DNA from: Gymnogyps californianus
Taxonomy: Eukaryota; Chordata; Aves; Accipitriformes; Cathartidae
Direction of reading: 5' to 3'
Length of the DNA: 64,000 bases
NCBI RefSeq assembly: GCF_018139145.2
Contig: NC_059471.1
Span: forward strand, 79,506,520 to 79,570,519
A program made the position numbers and the translations under genes. A model generated the notes under the pieces. The model searched no databases and was not told the origin of the DNA. It saw only the letters and a program-made list of their open reading frames with translations. This document shows positions 24,101 through 35,191 of the stretch, one piece after another. How positions within the stretch are numbered: the first letter of the stretch is position 1; each line of letters begins with the position of its first letter.

Positions 24101-27100
24101 AAAAACCCCAACCTGTTAAATGAGGACTGCTGAAACTGAAGGTGTCATTCCCCATATTATTTTGACATACATGTGCAAGCTGTCTGGGAAGCATGTATTT
24201 AATCAGTTTCTTTAGGAGCTGCAAATAGGATACTCTCATGATCTCAGGCTCTAAGTCACCACCTCTGAGGGAAGGCTAAGCTGTAGTCCATCACGACTCT
24301 ATGCTGGTTTCCAGAGTATCAGTTGCCAGGGTAATACTGGCGCTCAGCCCTGCAGCCATAGCTCCATATTCTGCCTCAGCTCCAGTGCTGTGATTCTTTT
24401 CCCTCTGGGAAACATCAATGGGGTCTCTTGACAGTGCAGTCTCCTAAAGGAAATAACAGTTTATGTAAAACAAAGGACTTTGGACTCTCAAAGCAAGCAT
24501 GCAAACAACAAAAATCTAGACTGTACACATCTATTCACTCTTCCCTAAGGTTTCTCACTTCCTGGAAAAACTCTGCTGAGACTTCTGGAGTCCCTCTCTC
24601 TGTCAACCTTTCTCTCCAGATAGTTTCTGACAACTCATTCCACACTCTCCTTCTTACTATGATTTTTTAAAGCTCTTTACTCTTCTCTTCCAGATTTAGT
24701 GGGATCATCTTATTAGAAACAGTGATAGGTTTTAAACTAATGATATGGTCAATCATAATTTCTGAGTATTCTTATTTATATTATATTGCTGTTTGCTCTA
24801 ATTTTGACTGACATCATCCTACAGGAAACTCTTTTGCCTCCCTTGCTGAACATGTAATATTCATGCTTATAAGTATTTCAGTATTAATATATCATAATGT
24901 AAAAGTTCCATATATGTCATATAAGTAACTGCATACACACATGAAATAATAATCTAGCTGCTAAATAATTTTAGCCACCCATTCTGGGAAATTTTTCTCT
25001 TGCCTCCTTGTGTTCTCACCTCATCCTCCATCTACAGCAATGCTGCATAAAATTAAGAATCAAGGCTACTATAACTGTAATCCACTGTAAGTTTTTTTAC
25101 ACCTTATTTATTTATTGTCTTTTATTTTATTCCTGTCTTATGTATGGTTGTTCACTGGGGAAGCTGTAAATCATGCTGTCATATTTGAGCTTTTTTTTAT
25201 TTTAGCCATGCAAATTCCGTTGTCTAGATACAAAATTTTAGTAGAAAGAAGAAAATGTACAATATGTGCTTGGCATGTTTTTATATTCTACTTATTTAGA
25301 AAGATGATCTCTTAAAGCTGTTGATCTGACACAGACATGCAGCATGTAGAGTTTGCTTTCATAGTATGGCAATAAACACATTCACTGAGGTACCAGAGAT
25401 TTTCTACTAAGACAGATCTCTCGGCATGCTGCGTTTGTATTTCATACAATCTTCATGCACAAAGGTAATTATTTGATTAAGAGTGAGTCTCATTATTGCA
25501 TATACAAACATTCCATGTGCAATTCTCCTGGTGATGCACATACTATATATGACTTAAAAGTGTCATCTCTTCTATCGTTGTTTTTCTCCTGTTTATTAAT
25601 AAATGTATCAAGCTACTTTACAGAATACTAGAGAATTAGGACAGGATATGATACATACCAAATGCTAAAGCTGCCTTCGCTATTATAAATCTGATGTTCT
25701 TATCAGATAAATGTAACTCACAAGTCATTTCTCAGCTGAAACTAAAAAGTTTTGTAGAAATTTGATAGCACTAGAACGCTTTTGGAAGTTCTGGTTTGAA
25801 AGCCTGGCCCCAGTAAATCAGTAGCAAACGCATACTGATTTCAGCATGGCCAGGGTTTCACCCACGGTATTCTGAAGTTTTTCTTAAAAGTTCATTTGGC
25901 TTTTTGAACTCAGGATATCTTGGTCTTGTTTTGCTACGGGAACGAGATGTGGCAAGGAAAAGAAGAGAAGATAGTATAAAATATACATAACAAAAGTGTG
26001 CATATTTTTCACAGGGATTTTTTAATGAAGGATTAGTTACATAGGAGCTTTAGGGATTAATTAACCAATACGTAATTAAAGCAGGGTTCTAAAATGGATT
26101 CTCTGTAAATCTGAAAGTCACACTGAAGGAGAAAAGGTGATTTTTTGTAGCTAACCAATAACATCAAAAAGAACAGGGAAAAAACAAGAAAAGAGACTAG
26201 AGAAGTGGGAGAAGGAGGTTGTCGCTGTTTCTCTATTCCTTTTGTCTGTAATGGCCAAAAGTCCTAATTTGGCTAGCCCATTTATTGACCGATATTCACA
26301 AACTGTACTCTGAAAAGTCATCTATTTGAGCAGTAAGGCTTCCTGTAATACAGGCTGAATAAAGAGCCAGTGTCTTGCTATGTTCCTACTTACTGCTCCC
26401 TAGAGTGGATATGACTCACTGAGGAGGGGGGAAACGCACGTAAGAGGAAGCACTGATGCTGAAGTCTACCCTCATTAATTGCCCTTGATTATATTATCAT
26501 TCTCTTAGCTGTATTATCTCCATTCTTGTATCATTTTCTCTGCCCTGATATTTTTACTGCATCTTTGTTATATATACCCTTTGCTCTGGTGGCTTTCTTA
26601 GAGTAATCTTGAACACAGTCACTTAGAGTTTCACTATACTGAAAAAAAGATGTTTTCCTAGAAGATTAACATGAAAAACATGATGACTCTAAAATAACAT
26701 CCACTTGTATTTTGATTTTTTTTGTTTTTCAAAAAGCATGTAAAATAGAGCCAGTATTTTGGGGGGGAAGGGGAGAAACCCTGGATGATCTAAAGCTTGT
26801 TTTTCATTTGAAAAACAGCTTCATCAGAAATTCTAAGTCCAGATTATAATGTAGGTCCCTTCTTTTTTTTTTTTTTTTGTCTTCTTTCACCAATTTTAAG
26901 GCTAAAATGAGCCTTAATGAACTTCTATTTGAAGCTCCTATATAATATCAACTATAAAATTTCACCTTGCAATACCTTCATTGAATCCAATAATTTTTGG
27001 ATGAATAAGTACAGATTTTACAAAGATAGTCTTGGCTCAAAAACTTTTATGAAGGTGCCTCCACCGCTTCTCCAGGGAAGTTTTTAAAAAGGTTAATCAC

Positions 27101-30100
27101 TGTTAAAATATGTCTTTCTTCCCTTTTGTATTTGTCTACCTTCAATTTTAGCCCTTGAATTTTTTAACGCTTTTGGAAATTCATGGTCAGATGGTTCTGC
27201 AGCATGGCCAAACACTAAATCTTTGTCAAGGTCATTGCTTCTTCCCAGGATGCAGTTCCCATTCAATAATCTTTTGTCCCTCCATATTTATGTCTCTTCA
27301 TCTGACTCTAGGAAAAATGGTAGCTGACAAAGCCCATTATTCCTCATTGACTGTGACCCTCTTAAAAATGGTTTGGCTCAGTTTAAAAATGACCCCTGTT
27401 ATTATCTATCACTTCAACAGTCCTTGGTTGTCTATAAACCTTGATAGAGAATTGTTTATATTTTCTTCACATCTGTGATGGAGACATTGAGTTGCATTGG
27501 ATTGAGGATTAATTCTTGAGGCTATGTATTCATTCTGTGATTTCCTATTAGTGATTACATTTTGATATCCATCAGTTATCACTTCGTCATCTATTGACTG
27601 GGTACTACATCGATTTTGAATAGTGCTAATTCCTTCAATCAGAATGTTGTGTGGTAAAACTCAGTTTAGCTGACTACATCAATTTTCCACCGAAGTTTAA
27701 AACTCAACAAAAACCAGTTCTTTTCATTAGAACTGACTAAACCAAAAAGATATATAGTTTAAGGAAAAATCTGTGGTTTACAACAGTATTTCTCTGATTG
27801 TACAGAACAGCCACAGGCCTAAGTGTACTGTTTGCACTGAAACAGTAACCGATCCCAACAAAAGCTACCATGATCATGCCACTGTCTATGTAATGTGTTA
27901 TAACATTCTGGGATCAAACACACTGCATAACTTTGCCTGACAAATATGAGAGGAACATGTTCAAGCACGAGAATATATTCTATATGATTAAAAATGCAGA
28001 ATGTACAATATAATCTGTAGTTCAGAAACGATGCCAGGTTGTGTTCTGTATATCTCCTGTTGTTAAATTTCACAAATAGCAATCAAGTGGCTGTCACTCC
28101 AGGAACCCTGATGACCTTTTGTTACTGTTACTTCAGAAAAATTGGTATTTTTAAAATTCTCTTTCCAGCAGTGCCTTCTATTGGTGGTACATGTTTCACA
28201 GGCACAACTATCTTTCTGCAGAGTTGTACCTGAAAGTTAAAGACACAGCACTTTTCATTTAAATCCCCTTAAATAAAAGTGACTTCAAAACAGGTTTTGG
28301 GTAAAGTTTTTGCTTATTTATTTACTTATTATTTTTCTTTTTTTAGAATTCTAAGTTAGAAACAGTATTAAGTTTTTCTCCATAGGTCAAACGGTTCATA
28401 TTTAGCACATATCAGTGATAACCATAGTTGTTACCTACCTGGCTCAGAAGTGTCTCTCTCCTTTCACACCGAATGCAATGTCAGGATTATTGGTACACTC
28501 CAACCATGAACTAACTAAACATGCAATCCTGTTTCCCATACCTTAAAGGTGGACTTTAGAACTATACTGAAGTACATTTCAAAGGTAGTGTCATTACTTG
28601 TTTTTGACAGGATTCCTTAAATCTATATGACAATGTAATCAGTAAAACTTATTGAAATCAGTAAAACTGGTTGAAAATTTCCAGAAAAGTTGTTTTTCAG
28701 TGGTGTACAGTAACTAACAGGAATTTAAATAGTCTATGAATATGTATAGATTGCATTTCTTTTAATCCAGGATTTATTTTTTAAAAATCTTATCAATAAG
28801 AAAAAAATGTGTTACTTACTTATTATTTTTACTATACTATTTTATAATTAAAGAAATAGTCAAAACAAAGCCAAAATTACCATTTCAGATTCACTGGGAT
28901 AGTCAGAATTACTACTGTCAGCACACAAAAGGATGAGGTTGAGAGAGGTATTTCCACAAAACTAGGGAAGCTCTCTCAGTTCTCTGAACACTTACTGGGG
29001 GTATATATGCTTTTTATGACAGTAATTTTTCTTCCCACCCTTTAGAGGAACCCAGTTGTCTCAATTTACTAGAGAAGTTTAGGGAAACTTTCAACACTAA
29101 AGTTAACTTTTAGAGAACGTTAAATTTCAAACTCCAATACTTTTATGTAGGAAAGTAATATTCTTTCCTTCACCCACCCTGGTTAACTACAGTAATCATA
29201 ATGTTAACTCTGTGTTTGGTTTTGATTTTCACACTCTGGGGCCAAACTGGTCTAATCGGGCTTCAGACCCTTTGACGAATCACATCATAGATAAAGAACT
29301 CACTCCTATCTACAACCTATGGTGGGCAGTTGGCACTCCCACAGCTCAGTGAGGATCTCCTCTGAAGGCACCTCCTTCTCTGCAGTGCTGGTGAAATGAA
29401 CCTCAGGTTAAGGTGTATAATATAAGTGACACAGTTAAGTGTTTAAAGTGGATTGGGACAAATGGAGAGAGAAGGCCAAACCTGGGCAACAGTGTGGAAA
29501 GATATGTAATTAAATAGACCAGGAAAATGCTAGCTTTATGTTGTCTTTAATAAAGAGTTCAGAGAAAACCAGTGATTTGTTATATGTGTATCTGAACAAC
29601 AGTAAGGGGTTAATTGGGTAACTGTGGTAATGCTGCAATCAACAGAAAGCAGATCTTTCTTTTTCCTAGAACAGTACTTCAAGCAACTGTAAAGCTATTT
29701 CTAATTTTAAAATTGATGCCAGTCAAACATGTCTAAAAATAACTTACCCTTACAATATTTGTAAATTATAAGGTGAAAGAAACATTTTTGACATGAAAGA
29801 AATACTTGCATTCACCTTCCATGGATTTCTGTAGAGTTCTGTCACCTCCAGTCTTCAGGTAGTATGAGTTGGGGCCACGTTTTTTTGCTTCTGTTCTAGA
29901 AGAAAATAGCATCTCTAAGATGATCAGTGAACCAGATTTTTATTTAAGTACAAAACACTCCTGGTCTATAAACTAGCAAAGTACCTTTAAATTACCAACT
30001 TGAGTAAGTACTTTGGAAAACCAGAGTCCTAGTGTTAACTGTTGTTCTTAGTACAATGGGGATGAATAGCTAGCAAAAGATTAGACCTATGTACCTATGT

Positions 30101-31126
30101 TGTTTACTGTTTAGAGTGTCATTGCTATTGGTAATTTGAAGGAGCTTAAAGGAAGTGAGAAAGAAATAAATAAAATGCAAGTGGTGGGAAGCACAATAGA
30201 CTACTGTACAGAAAATACTCAGCAGGACAGAAAGCTATGGCTCTGAATATTTTTTTTTTTTTTTTCCCCTGGAAGAACATCCAGTGCCCATGCTAACAAA
30301 TGAACTAGTTTTGGTATCAGTCCAAAAAACTAAAAAAAAACCCAACCCAAACCAAAACCATTACAAGGGTTAGATATGGATACTGCAAAGTGTTAATGAA
30401 AGAGACAATATGACTGTGAATGATTTATTGATATATGAACAGTCAATGTCAGGAAAATATAACTGAAAAGACAATGATACAGAAGAGATAAAATAGACAT
30501 ATTTAAAAAGTGATGAGATGTCCTATTTCTAGTTGATATGGGGGGAAAACTACAAATAGATAAAGATTTTTGAAATGTTATGAGGAGGACTGAAAGGCTA
30601 CAGATGTGCTCTGCACTTCTCCACCAGCCAGGTGGAAGGAGTGGGTGGAACTAAGGTACACAGAACATTAATTTCCAAGTTGTTAATTTTAGTATAGATG
30701 TTTTGGAGCCATTGCACAAAAGGCATCATTAAAAAGCAATTAATGTTAACACAGTGTTTTGTTTACAGTAATAAGATTGCTACATACTGAACAACAATTG
30801 GATAATTATACCAGTTGTGATTATTGGTTGCACAGATGGGAGGGTTTAAAAGCAAATTAACGGATCAAATTCTGTTATTGAATGTTAACTCAGTTTTGGA
30901 TATTTTTCTTTGCTGTCTGAAACAAATAATCCTTGTTACTCAGTTTACTGTAAGAAGTAGGAGCTTTTATAACTTTTAAGCATTTGGAGGGGGAGAGGGG
31001 CTGGTTTAAAATCTTCAGTCAGTGAAACTTATTTGTGTTTCAGCTTACTCAGTCTAACATACACAACTGCTAGTGAGGATGGCCATGTTTGCTGTGACAA
31101 ACATGTCAGTGACTAAAGTAAAAAAA
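21102..31126. other. 10-kb AT-rich stretch, no gene or transposon recognised
   Basis: I see no exon with family resemblance, no RNA gene and no interspersed repeat. The longest open frame is 107 codons (27155-27478) without recognisable motif. Homopolymer T runs occur at about 26862-26878 and 30250-30265. This is the longest stretch of the window without a recognisable element. Conserved non-coding elements could be present but cannot be seen without alignment. Confidence 0.55.
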
Positions 31127-31307
31127 AAATCACAGACTCACACAGAATAACAGAATGGTTGAGGTTGGAAGGGGCCTCTGGACATCATCTTGTCCAATCC
31201 TGCTGCTCAAGCAGGGCCACCTAGAACACGCTGCCCAGGACCATCTCCAGATGGCTTGTGAATATTTCCAAGGAGGGAGACTTGACCACCACTCTGGGCA
31301 ATCTGTG
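31127..31307 (-). mobile_element. CR1 LINE 3' end (first piece of split element)
   Basis: Minus-strand CR1 3' untranslated end. The phrase AGAATGGTTGAGGTTGGAAG followed by GGGCCTCTGGACATCATCTT is the reverse complement of a CR1 tail subtype with an ATTCTGTG-like terminal repeat, different from the ATTCTATG type at 9.6 and 44.2 kb. The element is interrupted at 31307 by the LTR at 31308. It resumes at 31911 with CTATGCCAGTGCTTGGTCAC, completing the CR1 phrase. Confidence 0.93.
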
Positions 31308-31538
31308 TGTCCTGATTTTGGCTGGGACAGAGTTAACTTTCTTTTTGGTAGCTGGTACAGTGCTGTGTTTTGGATTTAGTGTGAGAATGATGTTGATAAC
31401 ACGCTGATGTTTTAGTTGTTGCTAAGTAGCGCTTATCTTAAGCCAAGGACTTTTCAGTTTCCCGTGCTCTGCCAGCAAGCAGGTGCAAGAAGCTGGGAGG
31501 GAGCAGAGCTGGGGCAGCTGACCTGAACTAGCCAAAGG

Positions 31539-31576
31539 GGTATTCCATACCATGGAACGTCATGCCCAGTATAAAA
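31539..31576 (+). promoter_or_regulatory. LTR core promoter module with TATA box
   Basis: GGTATTCCATACC, then AACGTCATGC, then TATAAAA, in the same order and spacing as the LTR at 19389. The CpG in ACGTCA is retained. Confidence 0.6.
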
Positions 31577-31680
31577 ACAGGGGGGAGTTAGCTGGGAGGT
31601 GCGGATTGCGGCTCGGGAACTAACTGGGCACTGGTCAGCGGGTGGTGAGCAATTGCATTGTGCATCACTGTTTTTTTTCT

Positions 31681-31698
31681 CCCCCCCCCCCCCCCCCC
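31681..31698. repeat. C18 homopolymer inside LTR
   Basis: Eighteen consecutive Cs replace the mixed T/C tract found at the same place in the LTRs at 19389 and 59712. Length should be treated as uncertain, because such runs are prone to sequencing and replication slippage. Confidence 0.85.
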
Positions 31699-31910
31699 TT
31701 TCTTGTTATATTCCTTTTCACTACTATTATTATATTTCATTATTACTATTGTTAGTATTGTATTTTACTTTAGTTATTAAACTGTTCTTATCTCAACCCA
31801 CAAGTTTTACCTTTTTATTTTTCCCCTTTCTTCCTCCTCACCCCACTGGGAGGAGGGAGGGAGAAACGGCTGCGTGGTGCTGAGTTGCTGACTGGGGTTA
31901 AACCACAACA

Positions 31911-33392
31911 CTATGCCAGTGCTTGGTCACCCTCTCAGTAAAAAAGTGTTTCCTGATGTTCAGAAGGAACCTCCTGTGTTTAAGTTTGTGCCCATTGCCT
32001 CTGGTCCTGTCACTGGACACCATTGAAAAGAGCCTAGCTCTGTCCTCTTTGCATCCTGCCTTCAAGAGGATTACTAAGATCCCCCCTCAGCCCTCTCTTC
32101 TCCAGTCTGAACAGTCCAGCTCTCTCAGCCTTTCCTCACATGTGAGGTGCTCCAGTCCCTTAATCATCCTTGTGACCCATTTGCCACCTTTGCAGCAAGG
32201 GCACATTGCTGGCTCATATCCAACCTGGTGTCCACCGGGACCGCCAGGTCCTTTTCTGCAAATCTGCTTTCCAGCTGGGCAGCCCCCAGCATACATTGGT
32301 GCCTGGGATTGTTCTTCTCCAGGTGCAGGATTTTGCACTTCTTGTTGAACTTCACAAGGTTCCTTACAGCCCCTTTCTCCAGCTGTTGACGTCCTTCTGG
32401 ACGGCAGCATGACCCTCTGGCATATCAGCCACTCCTTCCAGTTTGGTGTCACCTGCAAACTTGCTGAGGGAACACTCTGCCCCATCATCCAGATCATTAA
32501 TGAAGATGCTGAACAGGACTGGACCCAGTATTGACCCCTGAGATACACTGCTAGTCACTGGCATCCAACTGGACTTTGCACCACTGATCACCACCCTCTG
32601 GACTCAGCCATTCAGCCAGTTTTCAATGTACTTCACTGTCTGCTCATCCAGCCTGTACATCAACAGCTTTATAAGGATCTTATAGGAGAGAGTGTCAGAG
32701 GCCCTACTGTAGTCCAGGTAGACAACATCCACTACTCTCACCTTGTCTGCCAGGCCAGTCATTTCATCAAAGAATTGATTTATCAAGTTGGTCAAGCATG
32801 ACTTCCCCTTGATGTAGCCGTGCTGACTACTCCTGATGATTTGCTTGTCCTTAATGTGCCTGGAAATGGTTTCCAGGATTAGCTGCTCCATCACCTTACC
32901 AGGGATTGAGGTGAGGCCAAGTAGCCTGTAGTTCCCTGGGTCCTCCTTCTTGCGCTTCTTGAAAATAGCAGTGACATTTGCTTTTCTCCAGTCTTCTGAC
33001 ACTTCTCCCAGTCACCATGATGGATCAAAGATTATGGAGAGTGGCCTTGCAGTGACATCTGCCGGCTCCCTCAGCACTCATGGGTGCATCCCATCAGGGC
33101 CCATGGACTTAGTCATGTCCAGTTTGCTTAAGTATTCCCTGATCTGATCCTCTTCCACCAAGGGTACATCTTCCCTCCTCCAACCCTTCCCCCTGGTCTC
33201 TGGGACTTCACATTCCTGAAGGCTGGTCTTGCTAGTAAAGACTGAGGCAAAGAAAGCATTCTGTACCTCAGCCTTTTCCATGGCCTCTGGAATCAGGTCC
33301 TCTATCCCACTGAGCAATGGGCCCACATTTTCCCTAGTCTTCCTTTTGTCTTCCATGTACTTATAGAAGCCCTTCTTGTTGTCCTTAATGTC
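31911..33392 (-). mobile_element. CR1 LINE middle piece (3' UTR, C-terminal region, RT)
   Basis: Continuation of the minus-strand CR1 between the two inserted LTRs. Read on the minus strand from 33392 it passes from the region upstream of the RT (NAFFASVFTSKTS), through the RT and C-terminal region, towards the 3' untranslated part. The sequence abuts the long LTR at 33393 and is taken up again at 34476 after the ATGTC duplication. Removing the two LTRs and one copy of each duplication gives one collinear CR1 of roughly 2.3 kb. Confidence 0.95.
32164..33356 (-). pseudogene. CR1 ORF2 reverse transcriptase remnant, inactivated
   Basis: Pieces in order on the minus strand: 33356-33078 (pre-RT, ending KLDMTKSMGPDGMHP), 33002-32604 (RT fingers and palm, with [23 protein letters not shown] and VVYLDYSRASDTL for motif A), 32594-32364 ([19 protein letters not shown] for motif B and FAGDTKL for motif C), then a C-terminal piece at 32355-32164 containing AEKDLAVPVD and MSQQCALAA. 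The second and third pieces are in the same frame, split by one TGA at 32603-32601, a likely CGA-to-TGA change. Motif C reads FAGD where active copies have FADD, so a catalytic aspartate is lost. Frame changes between other pieces confirm it is a pseudogene. Confidence 0.9.
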
Positions 33393-33814
33393 TGTCGTGG
33401 TTTAAGCCCAGCTGGCAACAAAGCACCACGCAGCCGCTCGCTCACTCCTCTCCCCCGGCAGTATGGGGAGGAGAAAATACAACAAAAAGCTGATGGGTCG
33501 AGATAAAGACAGGGAGGAATCACTCACCACTTATGGTCCCAGGCAAAACTTACTCAGTTTTGGGGAAAAATAAACCAATTTAATTTGTTAACAACCAAAT
33601 CAGAGTAGGATGATGAGAAATAGAATCATATCTTAAAAACCACACCTTCCCCCTGCCCCTCCCTTCTTCCCGGGCTCAGCTTTGCTCCAGATACCTCTAC
33701 CTCCTCCCCCCAGCGGCGCAGAGGGGCAGGAATGGGTGTTGAGGTCAGTTCATCCCACATTGTCTCTGCCGCTTCTTCTTCCTCCCTGGCAGGAGGACTC
33801 CTCACACTCTTCCC

Positions 33815-34005
33815 CTGCTCCAGCATGGGGTCCCTCTCATGGGGATCGACCCTCCATGAGTTTCTCCAGCTCAAGTCCTTTCCATGTGCTGCAGTCCTTC
33901 ACAAACTGCTCCAGCGTGGGCTCTCCCACAGAGTCACGGCCTTTTCCAGGCCCAGCCCCTTGCTCCAGTGTGGGGTCCTCCACAAGCTGCAGGGGAATCT
34001 CTGCT
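33815..34005 (-). repeat. Degenerate minisatellite inside long LTR, about 4-5 units
   Basis: The same CTCCAGCGTGGG-phased repeat as at 16400-16770, but with only about four to five units. Plus-strand open frames up to 185 codons crossing it are repeat artefacts. Confidence 0.75.
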
Positions 34006-34083
34006 CTGACACACCTCCTCCCCATCCTTCTTCGCTGACCTCAGTGTGTGCATGGTTGTTTCTCTCACATCCCACTCCTCTCC

Positions 34084-34215
34084 TCACTGTAGCTCCTCTT
34101 CTTCTTCCATCTTCTTCTTCCTCTCCTTCTCTTTTTACTGTAGCTGTTCTTCCTTTTCTTCTTCTTCCTCTTCTTCTTCTTCGTCCATCTTCCTCCACCT
34201 TTTTAACTCTCTCCC
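34084..34215 (-). repeat. CTT/TTC-rich polypyrimidine tract (GAA-rich on LTR sense strand)
   Basis: About 130 bp almost entirely C and T on the plus strand, with many CTT and TTC triplets. In the LTR direction it is a GAA/GAG purine tract starting about 35 bp downstream of the TATA-like box, so it would fall in the transcribed leader. The homologous LTR at 16000 lacks the expansion. Confidence 0.85.
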
Positions 34216-34249
34216 TTTTTACTCCCTCCCCAGGAGTCTTCTTCCCCTT

Positions 34250-34257
34250 CTTAAATA
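34250..34257 (-). promoter_or_regulatory. TATA-like box of long LTR
   Basis: CTTAAATA on the plus strand reads TATTTAAG in the LTR direction, at the position of the TATATAA box in the other long LTR. Confidence 0.4.
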
Positions 34258-34282
34258 CACTATCACAGAGGTGCTACCACCG

Positions 34283-34430
34283 TTGCTGATTGGCTTGGCC
34301 TTGGCCAGAGGTGGGTCCAGATTGGAGCCAGGGAAGCTTCTAGCAGTTTCTTCCCATTGCTGACTGGCTCAGCCTTGGCCAGAGGTGGGTCTGAGTCTGG
34401 AGCCGGGGAAGCTTCTAGCAGCTTCTCACA
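34283..34430 (-). repeat. 74-bp tandem duplication in LTR U3
   Basis: Two near-identical copies start with TTGCTGA at 34283 and 34357. Each contains CCTTGGCCAGAGGTGGGTC and GGAAGCTTCTAGCAG. The homologous long LTR at 16000 has only one such unit (about 16979-17075). Placed just upstream of the TATA-like box, it has the layout of a U3 enhancer duplication. Confidence 0.8.
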
Positions 34431-34475
34431 GGAGCCACCTCTGTAGCCCCTCCCCCTCTACACAAACCCAACACA

Positions 34476-35123
34476 ATGTCCCTGGCCAGATTCAATTCCA
34501 TTTGGGCTTTAGCTTTCCTAACTTCATCTCTGGATGCTTGGACAATGTTTCTGTATACCTCTCAAGTTACTTGTCCTTGCTTCCACCCTCTGTAGGCTTC
34601 CTTTTTGTGTCTGAGTTTGTCCAGGAGCTCCTTGTTCATCCACGCAGGCCTCCTGACATTTTTGCTTGGCTTCCTCTTTGTTGGGATGGAGCTCTCTTGA
34701 GCTTGGAGGAGGTGATCCTTGAATATTAACCAGCTTTGTTTGGCCCCTCTTCACTCCAGGGCCTTATCCCATGGGACTCTTCCAAGCAGATCTATGAAGA
34801 GGTCAGAGCCTGCTCTCCTGAAGTCCTGGGTTTTGAGCTTGATTTTCACCCTTCTCCCTGCCCTCAGGATCCTGAACTCCACCATTTCATGGTCACTGCA
34901 GCCAAGGCTGCCTTTGATCTTCATATCCCCAGTAAGTCTATTGTTGTTGGTGAGTATGAGGTCCAGCAGAGCACCTGTTCTCATTGGCTCTTCTGTCACT
35001 TGGAAGAGGAAGTTATTGCCAATGCAGGAGCCTCTTGGATTGCTTATGCCCTGTTGTGTTGTCCCTCCAGCAGATACCAGGGTGGCTGAAGTCTCTCATG
35101 AGGACCAGAGCCTGCGAATGTGA
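34476..35123 (-). mobile_element. CR1 LINE 5'-most piece (endonuclease end and linker)
   Basis: The minus-strand CR1 resumes immediately after the long LTR. The stretch encodes the C-terminal part of the apurinic-like endonuclease and the linker to the RT. It fades out at about 35123, where the element is 5'-truncated. The presence of endonuclease sequence makes this the most extended CR1 of the window. Confidence 0.9.
34751..34999 (-). pseudogene. CR1 ORF2 endonuclease C-terminal fragment
   Basis: The minus-strand frame contains GALLDLILTNNNRLTGDMKI, followed by GSLGCSDHEMVEF. The SDH triplet with the preceding LDLILTN is the characteristic final motif of the exonuclease/endonuclease/phosphatase-fold nuclease in CR1 ORF2, which nicks target DNA. 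The N-terminal catalytic part is missing through 5' truncation, so it cannot be active. It continues towards the RT region, now separated by the LTR at 33393-34475. Confidence 0.85.
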
Positions 35124-35137
35124 GGTTGTTCCTATCT

Positions 35138-35191
35138 GTTCCATATGACCGTGAGAATAGTCCATATGATCTAGAAATGTTCCATATGACC
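35138..35191. repeat. Three short tandem units (TTCCATATGACC-like) at CR1 5' edge
   Basis: GTTCCATATGACC (35138-35150), GTCCATATGATC (35160-35171) and GTTCCATATGACC (35179-35191) recur with a period of about 20 bp. They lie just outside the recognisable CR1 5' truncation point and may be flanking sequence or a junction product. Confidence 0.6.

Larger units (their letters stand above)
31308..31910 (+). mobile_element. Solo LTR, short class (603 bp), inserted in CR1
   Basis: Begins TGTCCTGATTTTGGCTGGGAC and ends GGGGTTAAACCACAACA. It is flanked by CTGTG (31303-31307) and CTATG (31911-31915), a 5-bp target duplication with one mismatch. It contains GGTATTCCATACC (31539-31551), ACGTCATGC, TATAAAA (31570-31576), an 18-base C homopolymer (31681-31698) not present in its relatives, and ATTAAA (31776-31781). 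It cleanly splits a CR1 whose sequence continues on both sides, so the CR1 is older. No internal viral genes. Confidence 0.95.
33393..34475 (-). mobile_element. Solo LTR, long class (1083 bp), U5 type 1, inserted in CR1
   Basis: Minus-strand LTR. Its plus-strand left edge is TGTCGTGGTTTAAGCCCAGC and its right edge is ACACAAACCCAACACA. A perfect 5-bp target duplication ATGTC flanks it (33388-33392 and 34476-34480), inside CR1 sequence that continues across. In its own direction: a 74-bp tandem duplication upstream of the TATTTAAG TATA-like box (plus-strand 34250-34257), a long GAA-rich purine tract (34084-34215), a degenerate minisatellite (33815-34005), ATTAAA (plus-strand 33579-33584), and a U5 end matching the short LTR at 36632. 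The body is homologous to 16000-17133. No internal viral genes. Confidence 0.95.

Noticed and set aside
33732..34289. 185-codon plus-strand frame rich in Ser and Leu
   Set aside because: It crosses the same minisatellite and the CTT-rich tract of the second long LTR, antisense to the element. The poly-Ser/Phe content is the translation of CTT/TCT/TTC triplets.
31308..34475. A provirus bounded by the LTRs at 31308 and 33393
   Set aside because: The LTRs are in opposite orientation, belong to different size classes, have different target duplications, and the sequence between them is CR1 ORF2, not gag-pol-env.
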